Source: Flavobacteriales bacterium (GTDB lineage Bacteria > Bacteroidota > Bacteroidia > Flavobacteriales_F > PHOS-HE28). From it: 64,000 bases of DNA. Positions 25,831-33,519 of this stretch are shown one piece after another (position 1 is the first letter of the stretch; each line of letters begins with the position of its first letter). A program made the position numbers and the translations under genes. The stretch lies in contig JADJCS010000020.1 in NCBI GenBank assembly GCA_016703105.1, forward strand, positions 248,001 through 312,000. The letters run 5' to 3'. The notes under the pieces are model-generated. The model saw only the letters and a list, made by a program, of their open reading frames with translations, searched no databases and had not been told where the DNA came from.

Positions 25831-25971
25831 CTAAGCCACCGGTTCCTCGAATGGCCCGCGCAATTCGCTTTCTCCCGCGAAGGCCCCCGAGCGCAAGGCC
25901 TTGGGTCGGCCGTTTTGATCCCGCGCGTAGAGCGTATGTGCGTTCGGTAGGTGGTACACGACGCCCTTCAC
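25831..25971 (-). CDS. Possible small protein coupled to upstream gene
   Basis: 46 codons from a GTG overlapping the stop of the 878-residue T9SS gene (GTGA). The peptide starts VKGVVYHLPNAHTLYARDQN and ends FEEPVA. Residue mix is protein-like and the overlap suggests coupling, but I recognise nothing and this may be chance. The remaining bases up to 25755 show nothing further. Confidence 0.25.
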   Translation of the reverse strand: MKGVVYHLPNAHTLYARDQNGRPKALRSGAFAGESELRGPFEEPVA

Positions 25972-28604
25972 AGCTTGATGAAGGCCACCACTTGCCCGGC
26001 TACGCGCACCTGGTAGACCCCCGCGGGCAATGCGGCCACATCCATCTGCGCGCTTGGCCCGACCGGCACGGCGGTGCGCACCACGCGGCCCAGTGCGTCC
26101 AGCACTTCCACCACGGTGGCCGTGGTAGGGGGTGGCAGCAGCACGGTGAGTTGGTCGGTGGCGGGGTTGGGATAGAGCTGGGGCAGGCCCGCATCTTCCT
26201 CCGCTATGCCCACGGTGTTGCTCACGCTGAAGACCGCTGCGTTGGTGATCACGGGTTGGTTGAAGTCGAAATAGATGTTGGCCGTGTTCTCCACCGCGTC
26301 GCCGAGGATCAAGGTGCTCACCGGCCGCATGCTGAATTTGAAGAAGCCGTGGCTGCCCGGTTCGTTGGTGGTGCTGTCCGGGAGCATGATGTGGTCGAAC
26401 ACCACGTGCAGCACACCGTTGTGGATGTACCAGGTGTGCTCGTGGCTGGCGGCAACGGGCACCATGCTGTTCCATTCCAGAAGGCCGCTCAGGGTGTCCA
26501 TGAGCACCACGCGCTGGGCCAGGTAGGTGCCCGTGTTCTGGAAGCGGATGGTGTAGGTAACGCGCTCGCCAGCGATCACTTGGGCAGGTGTGAGCTCGGT
26601 GGGCAGCACGTGTTTGTCGTTGGGGTCGAAGCCGGCCACCACGGAGTCGTTCACGGTCCGTTGGTTGTCCAGTGGCGTTTGGTCGGTGGCCACGGGATCG
26701 GCGGTGGCCGTCCAGGTATAGGGCGTGCCCAAAGCCACCGTGCTGTCCGTGTGCAGTGTTACGTGCATGGCAAGCGCATCGGCCATGGCCAGGTTGCTGA
26801 AATTCCAGATGGCCTGATCGATGGTGAGCACATCGGGCGGAGGGGTGCTGCCCGCCCAAGTTTGCACGGTGCCGAAGTCGAACACCACGGAGCCGGACAC
26901 GCTGGTGGTCCCCATGTTCGTCACGTTGATCCACACGTTGCTCATGAAACCGGGCACAGCAACGTTCGGGGTCACATCCACCACCAGATCCTGGATCCCG
27001 GGGGTGATGTGGAACGCGAAGTCGTTCAAGCTGTCCACCGCATTAATAGTGGGGATGTTCCCTGTATGCACCGTGGGGTTCACCGCGGTCACATAGGGGT
27101 TCGCCCACTGGGCCTGCACGGTATAGTTCCCGGGCACCGGGCCCATCCAATACATGCCGGTGCTGTCCGGTCCGGTGCCGAAGGTGCCCGGCGTGGACCA
27201 TACGGTGGCGAAGGGGAAGGGCATATCCCCCGCATCGTAGGTGCCGTTGGTGTTCTGGTCCCAGAAGATCCGGCCGGTAATGGCCGTGCTCAGGTGGTCG
27301 CAGGAGTCGAGCACGCCGCACATGGGGAGCAGGCCGGGGTTGTTGTCGAAATCGTTCGGCAGGCAGGTGATCGGCGTGGACCCTTCAATGAACAGATCCA
27401 CCAGGTTGTTGGGCAGCGGTGGCAGGCAATACAGGTTGGGGAGGTCTTTCAACCGCAAACCGATGCACGCCAGCGGCAGGCTCGGCAGCTGGGTGATGCC
27501 GTCCATCCCATCGAGCGTCAAGTGCGCGCAATTGTAAGGGTCCACAGGCCAGGGCGGCAGTGTGGTAATGGTCGGCATATTCGCCAAACGCAAGTAGTGG
27601 GCAACGGGGAGTTGGGGTGGTGCGGAAAGTGGAAGTCCATCCACGATGAAGGTCTGCACCGTGTCCGGGCCCAACACCGGGACCGTGGTGAGGTTGGGCA
27701 GATACCGGAGCGTAGTGGTATTGTAGGAGTACTCCACCAGCCCGGACAGATCGACGCTCAACAGAGAATCGAGCACGAGCTCTTCCACCGGTGATCCGTT
27801 CACGATCGCAGCGGTCTGCGGCAAGCGGGAAAGAACGAGGGTATGCACCAAGGCGGGAACAGTGATCGCGCCGGTCAACGAGGGAGCATCGGATATCCTC
27901 AGGACCTCCAGCCCCGGTGGAAGCGGCTGGAGCGTGGTGAGCAGCGGCAAGCGGTCCAGGTCCAACCGGAGCAAGCCCGTGGGCAGCACCGGCAGTGGCC
28001 CCAAGGCGGGCAGATCGATCAACGCCAGGATCTCCAACGCGCCCGGCAAAGCAGGCAAGGAGGATAGGAGCGGATCGAACATCACGCGAAGCATGACAAG
28101 AGAATTCGGAAGTACGGGCAGCGCGGCCAAGGCGGGCGTTTCGATCAGTGCGAGCGCGGCGAGCCCGGCGGGCAAGGTGGGCAAGGCAGTGAGCGCCATG
28201 CAGTGCTCGAAGCCGAGGCTCAGCAACCCGGGCGGTAGCGCCGGAAGGGTGGACCACGGCAGGTTGTAGAGGCCCATGGAAACCGCCGCGGGCCAGGCGC
28301 TCAACGGGGCCGCTCCGGTGGTGTCCACGAACTCGATGTACAGTTCGTCGCTCACATGGAGGTATTCTATTCCGGTGAGGTCGCTGTTCGGCCAATCCAC
28401 GTGCAGGAGGTGTCCGCCTATGTTCAATGCGGCATGCGTGGTGTCGAGGTAGCCGTTGCTATCCACCGAACCTGGAGCGACGTTGCTCATCCATGCCCTG
28501 AAGTTGGTGTCCGGCAAGTACACGAACTGGCCCCGGAGTCCGGTAAGGACCGCACCAAGGCACAGGGCGCTCGCGGCGATGCGTGGAAGTATGGAGGTAC
28601 TCAT
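25968..28604 (-). CDS. Large T9SS surface protein with Leu-Pro repeats
   Basis: 878 residues from ATG 28604. Signal peptide (CLGAVLTGLRG, then QFVYLPD). Residues ~35-430 are ~20-residue leucine-rich repeats built around LPxLPxGLxxLxL. Then come a Cys-containing linker, an SdrD-B/CNA-like domain (GRIFWDQNTNGTYDAGD), a conserved repeat-associated domain (VNDSVVAGFDPNDKHVLP, VTYTIRFQNTGTYLAQRVVL; DUF7619-like) and a type A T9SS sorting domain (QLYPNPATDQLTV ... GVYQVRVAG). It should be displayed on the cell surface or released. The repeats suggest a binding or adhesion role. Confidence 0.87.
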   Translation of the reverse strand: MSTSILPRIAASALCLGAVLTGLRGQFVYLPDTNFRAWMSNVAPGSVDSNGYLDTTHAALNIGGHLLHVDWPNSDLTGIEYLHVSDELYIEFVDTTGAAPLSAWPAAVSMGLYNLPWSTLPALPPGLLSLGFEHCMALTALPTLPAGLAALALIETPALAALPVLPNSLVMLRVMFDPLLSSLPALPGALEILALIDLPALGPLPVLPTGLLRLDLDRLPLLTTLQPLPPGLEVLRISDAPSLTGAITVPALVHTLVLSRLPQTAAIVNGSPVEELVLDSLLSVDLSGLVEYSYNTTTLRYLPNLTTVPVLGPDTVQTFIVDGLPLSAPPQLPVAHYLRLANMPTITTLPPWPVDPYNCAHLTLDGMDGITQLPSLPLACIGLRLKDLPNLYCLPPLPNNLVDLFIEGSTPITCLPNDFDNNPGLLPMCGVLDSCDHLSTAITGRIFWDQNTNGTYDAGDMPFPFATVWSTPGTFGTGPDSTGMYWMGPVPGNYTVQAQWANPYVTAVNPTVHTGNIPTINAVDSLNDFAFHITPGIQDLVVDVTPNVAVPGFMSNVWINVTNMGTTSVSGSVVFDFGTVQTWAGSTPPPDVLTIDQAIWNFSNLAMADALAMHVTLHTDSTVALGTPYTWTATADPVATDQTPLDNQRTVNDSVVAGFDPNDKHVLPTELTPAQVIAGERVTYTIRFQNTGTYLAQRVVLMDTLSGLLEWNSMVPVAASHEHTWYIHNGVLHVVFDHIMLPDSTTNEPGSHGFFKFSMRPVSTLILGDAVENTANIYFDFNQPVITNAAVFSVSNTVGIAEEDAGLPQLYPNPATDQLTVLLPPPTTATVVEVLDALGRVVRTAVPVGPSAQMDVAALPAGVYQVRVAGQVVAFIKL

Positions 28605-28623
28605 GGTGCGGTGGGTCAGGTGG

Positions 28624-28631
28624 TGAAATTA
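28624..28631 (-). promoter_or_regulatory. Putative -7 promoter box
   Basis: TAATTTCA on the minus strand, 19 bases before the large T9SS gene; one base off TAnnTTyG. Confidence 0.35.
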
Positions 28632-28715
28632 CCCTGGCCCACAGGGCCGTACCATCCCAATAAGTAGTGAATTTCAGGCCGTTGCCGACAATGCCCCGGC
28701 CGCGTGCCGGGCACC

Positions 28716-29315
28716 TCACTCTTTCACGAAACGCCCCTGGAACGCGCGGCCGTTGGTTTCGGCCATATAGCTGTACGCACCGGGGGCCGCACCCGGCAGG
28801 GTGATGCGCAGGGCCGGGCCCTGGAGCCCGGTGTACGCGCGCACCAGGCGGCCATCCGGCCCGAACACGCGCAGGTCGATGGGGGCGTTGCCCGGCACGT
28901 TCAGCAATAAGGTAGCGTCGTCGCCCATGGGCGAAGGGAAAAAACGCTGTTCGCTGCTCACCAGCTGCAGGAAGTCCACCGACCGCACCGAGCTGTACCC
29001 CTCGAAGCCCAACTTGATGCGGTAGCTCACCGTGCTGAGCTCCGGCGGGGCGGGGTCCACCCACTGGAAAGGCACGGCCACGGCCGGGTCGCCGCACAGG
29101 CCGTCGATCCGGTGTACCCGGCTGAAGTGGACGCCATCCGTGGAGCGTTCCACTTCCTGGCCATCGCAGGTGCTGCCCCCGAGCAGGGTCCACTCCACGC
29201 GTATGGCGCCGGGCAGTTCGGTCAGGGCATAGTACGCCAGGTAGGGGTGCTCCTGCGCCTGGGCGACACCCCCGGCCAGAGCCAGCGCTAGAAGGGTATG
29301 TCGGGAAAGGCGCAT
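28716..29315 (-). CDS. Secreted protein with T9SS-like C-terminus
   Basis: 199 residues from ATG 29315. The signal peptide is MRLSRHTLLALALAGGVAQAQ. The body has a fibronectin-like segment (YALTELPGAIRVEWTL, EVERSTDGVHFSRVHRI), common in T9SS cargo. The C-terminal ~75 residues (FFPSPMGDDATLLLNVPG, LRVFGPDGRLVRAYTG, GAYSYMAETNGRAF, FVKE end) follow the type A sorting pattern, although YPNP is replaced by FPSP. A much longer upstream in-frame extension is antisense to the next gene and is rejected. Confidence 0.8.
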   Translation of the reverse strand: MRLSRHTLLALALAGGVAQAQEHPYLAYYALTELPGAIRVEWTLLGGSTCDGQEVERSTDGVHFSRVHRIDGLCGDPAVAVPFQWVDPAPPELSTVSYRIKLGFEGYSSVRSVDFLQLVSSEQRFFPSPMGDDATLLLNVPGNAPIDLRVFGPDGRLVRAYTGLQGPALRITLPGAAPGAYSYMAETNGRAFQGRFVKE

Positions 29316-29321
29316 GGGGTA

Positions 29322-29329
29322 CAAAGGTA
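29322..29329 (-). promoter_or_regulatory. -7 box, near-leaderless start
   Basis: TACCTTTG on the minus strand, an exact TAnnTTTG match, only 6 bases before the ATG at 29315. With the usual ~7-base distance to +1, the transcript would begin at or next to the start codon. Confidence 0.6.
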
Positions 29330-29426
29330 GACCGGTGTGGTGCCGGGCTGGGGGCCAGGGGGGATACGCACAAGCGGATGGGGGATCCTTGGCACCGGAA
29401 AAAGTGCGCGGCATGTCCGGCCTCGC

Positions 29427-29434
29427 TACTTTCG
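29427..29434 (+). promoter_or_regulatory. -7 box, near-leaderless start
   Basis: TACTTTCG only 4 bases before the ATG at 29439 of the DGQHR gene. With 29322-29329 it makes a compact divergent promoter region of ~120 bases. Confidence 0.55.
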
Positions 29435-29438
29435 AGGC

Positions 29439-30542
29439 ATGATCGCCACCCAGATCCGCCAGAAGGACTCCCGCTTCTACTTTGTTTCCTACCCGTGCGA
29501 GGACATCCTGCGCCGCGTCCGTTTCATCAGCCGCTTTTATGCCGAAGGCGAGAAGTCGATCGCTCCGGACGAAGCGGAGAAGGGCGATGAGGTAGCCTCC
29601 TTCATCCAACGGATCGAACGCAGCGATGCCGCTTTCCAGCGCACCATGTCGCAAGGCAAGATCAAGGCGATCCGCAATTTCTACGAGACCGCCGTGGCGC
29701 AACCGCCGATCCCCGGCACCGTGCTGCTCTTCAGCAGCGACATCCTGGAGTTCTCGCCCATCGGCAACACGAAGAACGTGGGCGACCTGAAGGAGCCGAA
29801 GGAGAAGTACCTCATCATCGACGGGCAGCACCGCCTGGCCGCGCTGGAGTTCTATCTGCGCACGCACCCCGATGAGGCGAAGAGCATCCACGTACCCTGC
29901 ATCATTTTCGATGGCGAGAGCGAGGACTTCGCGGCGGAGATGTTCGTGATCATCAACAGCACGCCCACGCGCATCAACAAGAGCCACCTGATCGATCTGT
30001 ACGAACGCGTGAGCTGGGAGAAGCCCGACAAGCGCCTCGCCGCGAAGGTGATCGAGCGCATGTACAACGAGCCGGACAGCCCACTGCGTTATCGCATCAA
30101 CCGCTTGGGCAACCGCAGCAAGCAGGAGAAGTGGATCATGCAGGCGGAGCTCTTCAACGAGGTACACCGCTGGATCCTGCGCTCGTTCGACAAGAGCGAG
30201 AAGGTGAACGCCGCCGCCGTGGAGAAACGCTACCGCATCCTGCAGGAGTTCTTCAAAGCCGCCAAGGCCGCCTTCGGGAACACCTGGGGCGATCCCAAGT
30301 ACCACGTCACCAAGCCCGTTACGCTCAAGGCACTGATCCGCGTGTGCGCCGATCTGAACGCGCGTGAACGTGGCGACGAGAGCACGCGCGAAGCGCGCTG
30401 GACACAACGCCTCAGCGGTGCGTGGGCCGATCTAGGGCGCGAGTTCCGCGACGATGGTTTCTACGAACGCTTCGCCGCCAAAGGGCAGGTGGAGCGCGTA
30501 GGCAAGGTGCACAAGTACCTCAGCGGAAAGCTCGGCCTGTAA
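29439..30542 (+). CDS. DGQHR-domain protein (DndB-like fold)
   Basis: 367 residues from ATG 29439 (MIATQIRQKDSRFYFVSYPC). The DGQHR motif is in YLIIDGQHRLAALEFYL (~115-131), followed by IINSTPTRINKSHLIDLYER, the conserved second block of the family. DGQHR domains relate to the ParB/DUF262 fold. DndB, a regulator of DNA phosphorothioation, is the best known member, but no dnd genes are visible, so this is a stand-alone member of unclear role. The gene is intact. A longer N-terminal extension is rejected because the -7 box lies inside it. Confidence 0.82.
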   Translation: MIATQIRQKDSRFYFVSYPCEDILRRVRFISRFYAEGEKSIAPDEAEKGDEVASFIQRIERSDAAFQRTMSQGKIKAIRNFYETAVAQPPIPGTVLLFSSDILEFSPIGNTKNVGDLKEPKEKYLIIDGQHRLAALEFYLRTHPDEAKSIHVPCIIFDGESEDFAAEMFVIINSTPTRINKSHLIDLYERVSWEKPDKRLAAKVIERMYNEPDSPLRYRINRLGNRSKQEKWIMQAELFNEVHRWILRSFDKSEKVNAAAVEKRYRILQEFFKAAKAAFGNTWGDPKYHVTKPVTLKALIRVCADLNARERGDESTREARWTQRLSGAWADLGREFRDDGFYERFAAKGQVERVGKVHKYLSGKLGL

Positions 30543-30555
30543 TTCCACCTTCACC

Positions 30556-31344
30556 ATGAAGCATTTGCTACGGGTCCGCCATGCCGCGGTGTGCGGCGTA
30601 TTGTTCAGTTTGGAGGCCATCGCCCAGGAGCCCTGCCATTTCATCCGGGCGGATTCGCCCAACACGGACACGGTCACCTTCACCTTCAACGGCGGTGCGT
30701 TCGCCAGCTACGGGTGCATTCCCATCGACCCTACCTATTGGATGAGCGGCAGTGGCATGGACGTTACCGCCACCTTCGCCCAACCGGTGGACTTCCCCGC
30801 GTTCCGCGTGTGGGGCATGAACGATGATGACGTCGCCTCGGTGATGGTGAACGGCAGCGCATATCCGCTCGATGCGCAGTCCGCTCAATACGATCCCAAA
30901 GTGGTGTGCGGCCAATCCCCGGGACCCGATGGGGTGGAATTCATTAGCGGGAACGTGGTGGGTGCCAATACCAACGTGGAAGGCAACTACTCCTATCAGG
31001 ATGTGATCCTGAACGTGTTGGGTGTGAGCTCGATCACCGTGGCGAGTGCCGCCGGTGCGGGTTGGGGCTTCGCCGGTGTGAGCGTGTATTGCGCTACCGA
31101 TGTGCCGGATCTGAGCATGGCGGAACAAGGCTTTTACCCGAACCCCACGAGCGGCATCGTGCAACTAACGGACCGGACGAACGGCACCGTCGCGGTGTCC
31201 ATCCACAACGCGCAAGGGCGGTTGGTGAAGCAGCTACGGGCCATCGGTGGAAGCATCGACCTGAGCGATCTGGCACCGGGGATCTATACCCTGCGCTTTG
31301 AGCAAGGTGCGCCGTGGGGTGCGCAGCGGGTTGTGAAGTACTGA
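30556..31344 (+). CDS. T9SS-sorted secreted protein, 262 aa
   Basis: Signal peptide MKHLLRVRHAAVCGVLFSLE AIAQ, then a beta-rich body (FTFNGGAFASYGCIPIDPTY, FAQPVDFPAFRVWGMNDDD, SITVASAAGAGWGFAGVSVY) and a C-terminal type A T9SS domain: FYPNPTSGIVQL, SIHNAQGRLVKQL, APGIYTLRFEQG, ending in RVVKY. It starts 13 bases after the DGQHR gene, so it may share a transcript, but the functions look unrelated. The role of the body domain is unknown. The 124 bases after it, before a convergent gene, show nothing clear. Confidence 0.85.
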   Translation: MKHLLRVRHAAVCGVLFSLEAIAQEPCHFIRADSPNTDTVTFTFNGGAFASYGCIPIDPTYWMSGSGMDVTATFAQPVDFPAFRVWGMNDDDVASVMVNGSAYPLDAQSAQYDPKVVCGQSPGPDGVEFISGNVVGANTNVEGNYSYQDVILNVLGVSSITVASAAGAGWGFAGVSVYCATDVPDLSMAEQGFYPNPTSGIVQLTDRTNGTVAVSIHNAQGRLVKQLRAIGGSIDLSDLAPGIYTLRFEQGAPWGAQRVVKY

Positions 31345-31468
31345 ACCTCTTTCACAACACCCGTTCCACCGCGGATCATCGCGGACGGACGTTCATGCTG
31401 GGATGGACGGCAGCGGCCTTCCGCGTTCATCCGTGTCGATCCGTGGTTACCAGTTCGTGCTCATGTGA

Positions 31469-32725
31469 TCACTGCGCCTCCGGATCGCCATCCACGAACA
31501 CGCCCATCGCCAGCCCGATGCGCCAGAAGAACAGGCTCTCCTGGAAGTAGGCGTTGTACGGATCGCTGCCGTAGTAACCGGCCTGGGCGAACAGCGCGGT
31601 GGGTACCCTGGGCAAGTGGTAGAACAGGGTGCCGTAGAGGTTCATGCGCTTGCTGAGGTCGCTCCAGGCGATCGGCCGGGGCTGTTCATAGGGGCCACGT
31701 TGGTAGGCGTTCGGCGGATCCAGGATCATCGACATGCGCGCCTCGAACCGCAAACGTTCCTGGGGTGCGAGCACATCATCGCTATGGTAACAAGCGTGCT
31801 CGCGGTCGCGCTGCACATCCTGCGTGTAGGGGCCGGTAATGCGGGTGAATACGAGCTGGCCGCGCACGTTGCCATAGAACGGCATCACCGTATCGGTCAT
31901 GGAAGGATGGATGCTAAGACCCGCCTTCAAATGCGTGATGCGGTAAGATCCCGGAAGTCGCCGGGTGCGTTCAATGCCGCTGAGCTTCGCTGGTTTCTCG
32001 GTATCCGCCCGCGTCCGCCAGAAGCGGCCCACATGGCCCTGCACCACGAAGTCGTCGCTGAAATCACCGTTGTAGGTGTTGAAGTATCCGTTCACGAATT
32101 CCCCACCGGTGCCATCCTGCCCGTTGCTGTGGTGGTATCCCACGAGGCTGAGGTAGGTGCGGGTGATGGCTTCGGGTCTCCACCAGTTGGCCATGGCGAA
32201 GAAGGCTTCGAACCCCGGCATATAGCTCGGCGTGCGCACCGGAAGGCTGCTATCCGCGCGGTCCTCATCGTTGGCCAGAATGCGCACCTTGAACCAGGGA
32301 ACGAAGTGGACGTTCAGCAGGACGGGGTTCTTGTATTTGCGTGCGCCGAGCGTCCAGCGTTTGCCCAAGGGCACGCGCGGCTGGATATCGGCGTTCAGGA
32401 CGTAGGGGATGCGGTCGCGGTCCGGATCGGCATTGATGGTGTTATCCAGCGGGTTCCACCGGCCGCGTCCGCGCCCCCAATTGAAGAAGCCGGTGGAGAC
32501 CGTGCTCGGCTCGGAGAGCACTTGCATGCTCTGGTAGAACGCCGCTGCGCTGCGACGGTGTTGGAAGTACAGCGCGATATCCGCCGGAGGAACGGGCTTG
32601 GGACAGCGCAACGAAATGGAGTCGCACGGAGGAAGTGCGCGCAGTGGGGGAGCCTTTTGTGCAAAGAGCTGCGGAGCCGCGACCGCGAACTGCAACGCGA
32701 TAGCGAAGTGCAGGAGGTAGCGCAT
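31469..32725 (-). CDS. PldA-like outer-membrane phospholipase candidate
   Basis: 418 residues from ATG 32725. Signal peptide MRYLLHFAIALQFAVAAPQL FAQ. The beta-barrel body contains SLVGYHHSNGQDGTGGEFVN: His-x-Ser followed by Asn-Gly, with a downstream Asn, matches the H-x-S/N active site of outer-membrane phospholipase A (PldA, motif HQSNG). Alternating strands and the C-terminus (FFWRIGLAMGVFVDGD) fit a barrel. It is longer than typical PldA (~290 residues). As the last gene of a three-gene operon with an M19-like lipoprotein and another barrel, it suggests an envelope-lipid role. Catalytic activity is inferred. Confidence 0.65.
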   Translation of the reverse strand: MRYLLHFAIALQFAVAAPQLFAQKAPPLRALPPCDSISLRCPKPVPPADIALYFQHRRSAAAFYQSMQVLSEPSTVSTGFFNWGRGRGRWNPLDNTINADPDRDRIPYVLNADIQPRVPLGKRWTLGARKYKNPVLLNVHFVPWFKVRILANDEDRADSSLPVRTPSYMPGFEAFFAMANWWRPEAITRTYLSLVGYHHSNGQDGTGGEFVNGYFNTYNGDFSDDFVVQGHVGRFWRTRADTEKPAKLSGIERTRRLPGSYRITHLKAGLSIHPSMTDTVMPFYGNVRGQLVFTRITGPYTQDVQRDREHACYHSDDVLAPQERLRFEARMSMILDPPNAYQRGPYEQPRPIAWSDLSKRMNLYGTLFYHLPRVPTALFAQAGYYGSDPYNAYFQESLFFWRIGLAMGVFVDGDPEAQ

Positions 32726-32748
32726 CGCCGTTGTATGGGGCAACCTGG

Positions 32749-33519
32749 TCACCGGAACGGTAGTGCGAGCGGCACGATGAGCCCGAAGTTGAACGCGCGG
32801 TAGTCCAGGTTCGGCCGCGTGTAGTAGGTGGGTCTCCCCACCGCGGAGTACAACGGTTCCAATTCGGTGAGCGACTCCAGGAACAGATCGCTCCATTGCG
32901 CTTCGAAGTAGATCCCGAGCCCGCCACCTGTTCCTGCGGGATCCACCAAGCTCAGCCGCAAACGGTACTCCATGCCCTTGAAGAGCGAGGTTTGTGGCAC
33001 TTCGATGGTGGCGCCACCCTCCTGATCGTCGGGCAGGTTCAGGAACATGCCCGTGTTCTGGTGTACGATGGGCCCCAGCGAGAACTGGAAGACGAACGGA
33101 TAGAACAGATTGTACCGCACGCCGGCACGCACGGATGCCGACGAGTAGTGCATGATCAGCGTACCGAGGTCCCGGGCTTTGAGGTCGGTCACATAGTTAT
33201 TGAAGTCGGCCTCGAAGATGAAGTTCGGAAAGGCGATGTACCTGAAGGGTCTCCCGCGGGAGAGGATGAAACCGAGCTTGACGTTGAAGCCGAACGGTGA
33301 GATGGTTCCCCCGGCCCTTTTGAACAGAGCAGGCAATGGATCGGTCGAGGCGATGCGGCTGAACTCGCGGATCCCTCCGTTCACGGCGCTGCCACCCAGG
33401 CACAGATACACCGGATACGAACCGGAGGAGGTCGCGCGCCGGGTTTGTAAAGCCGACGGCGGCTGCGCCGAACAGCAGATCCCTATGAAGAGCGCGAGGA
33501 GCAGGGATGTTATTCGCAT
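32749..33519 (-). CDS. Outer-membrane barrel-like exported protein
   Basis: 256 residues from ATG 33519. Signal peptide MRITSLLLALFIGICCSA. The body alternates hydrophobic and polar residues as in beta barrels: PFRYIAFPNFIFEADFNNYV, GVRYNLFYPFVFQFSLGPIV, FNFGLIVPLALPFR at the end with a terminal aromatic signal. No known family was recognised. Its start overlaps the end of the M19-like gene by 10 bases, and its stop lies 23 bases before the PldA-like gene, so the three are co-transcribed. Confidence 0.7.
   Translation of the reverse strand: MRITSLLLALFIGICCSAQPPSALQTRRATSSGSYPVYLCLGGSAVNGGIREFSRIASTDPLPALFKRAGGTISPFGFNVKLGFILSRGRPFRYIAFPNFIFEADFNNYVTDLKARDLGTLIMHYSSASVRAGVRYNLFYPFVFQFSLGPIVHQNTGMFLNLPDDQEGGATIEVPQTSLFKGMEYRLRLSLVDPAGTGGGLGIYFEAQWSDLFLESLTELEPLYSAVGRPTYYTRPNLDYRAFNFGLIVPLALPFR

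Noticed and set aside
25818..27794. 658-codon plus-strand frame
   Set aside because: Antisense to the 878-residue T9SS protein with a signal peptide and sorting domain; composition typical of a shadow.
29439..30542. DndB of a phosphorothioation system
   Set aside because: The DGQHR motif is present, but no dndCDE or other dnd genes occur in the window.
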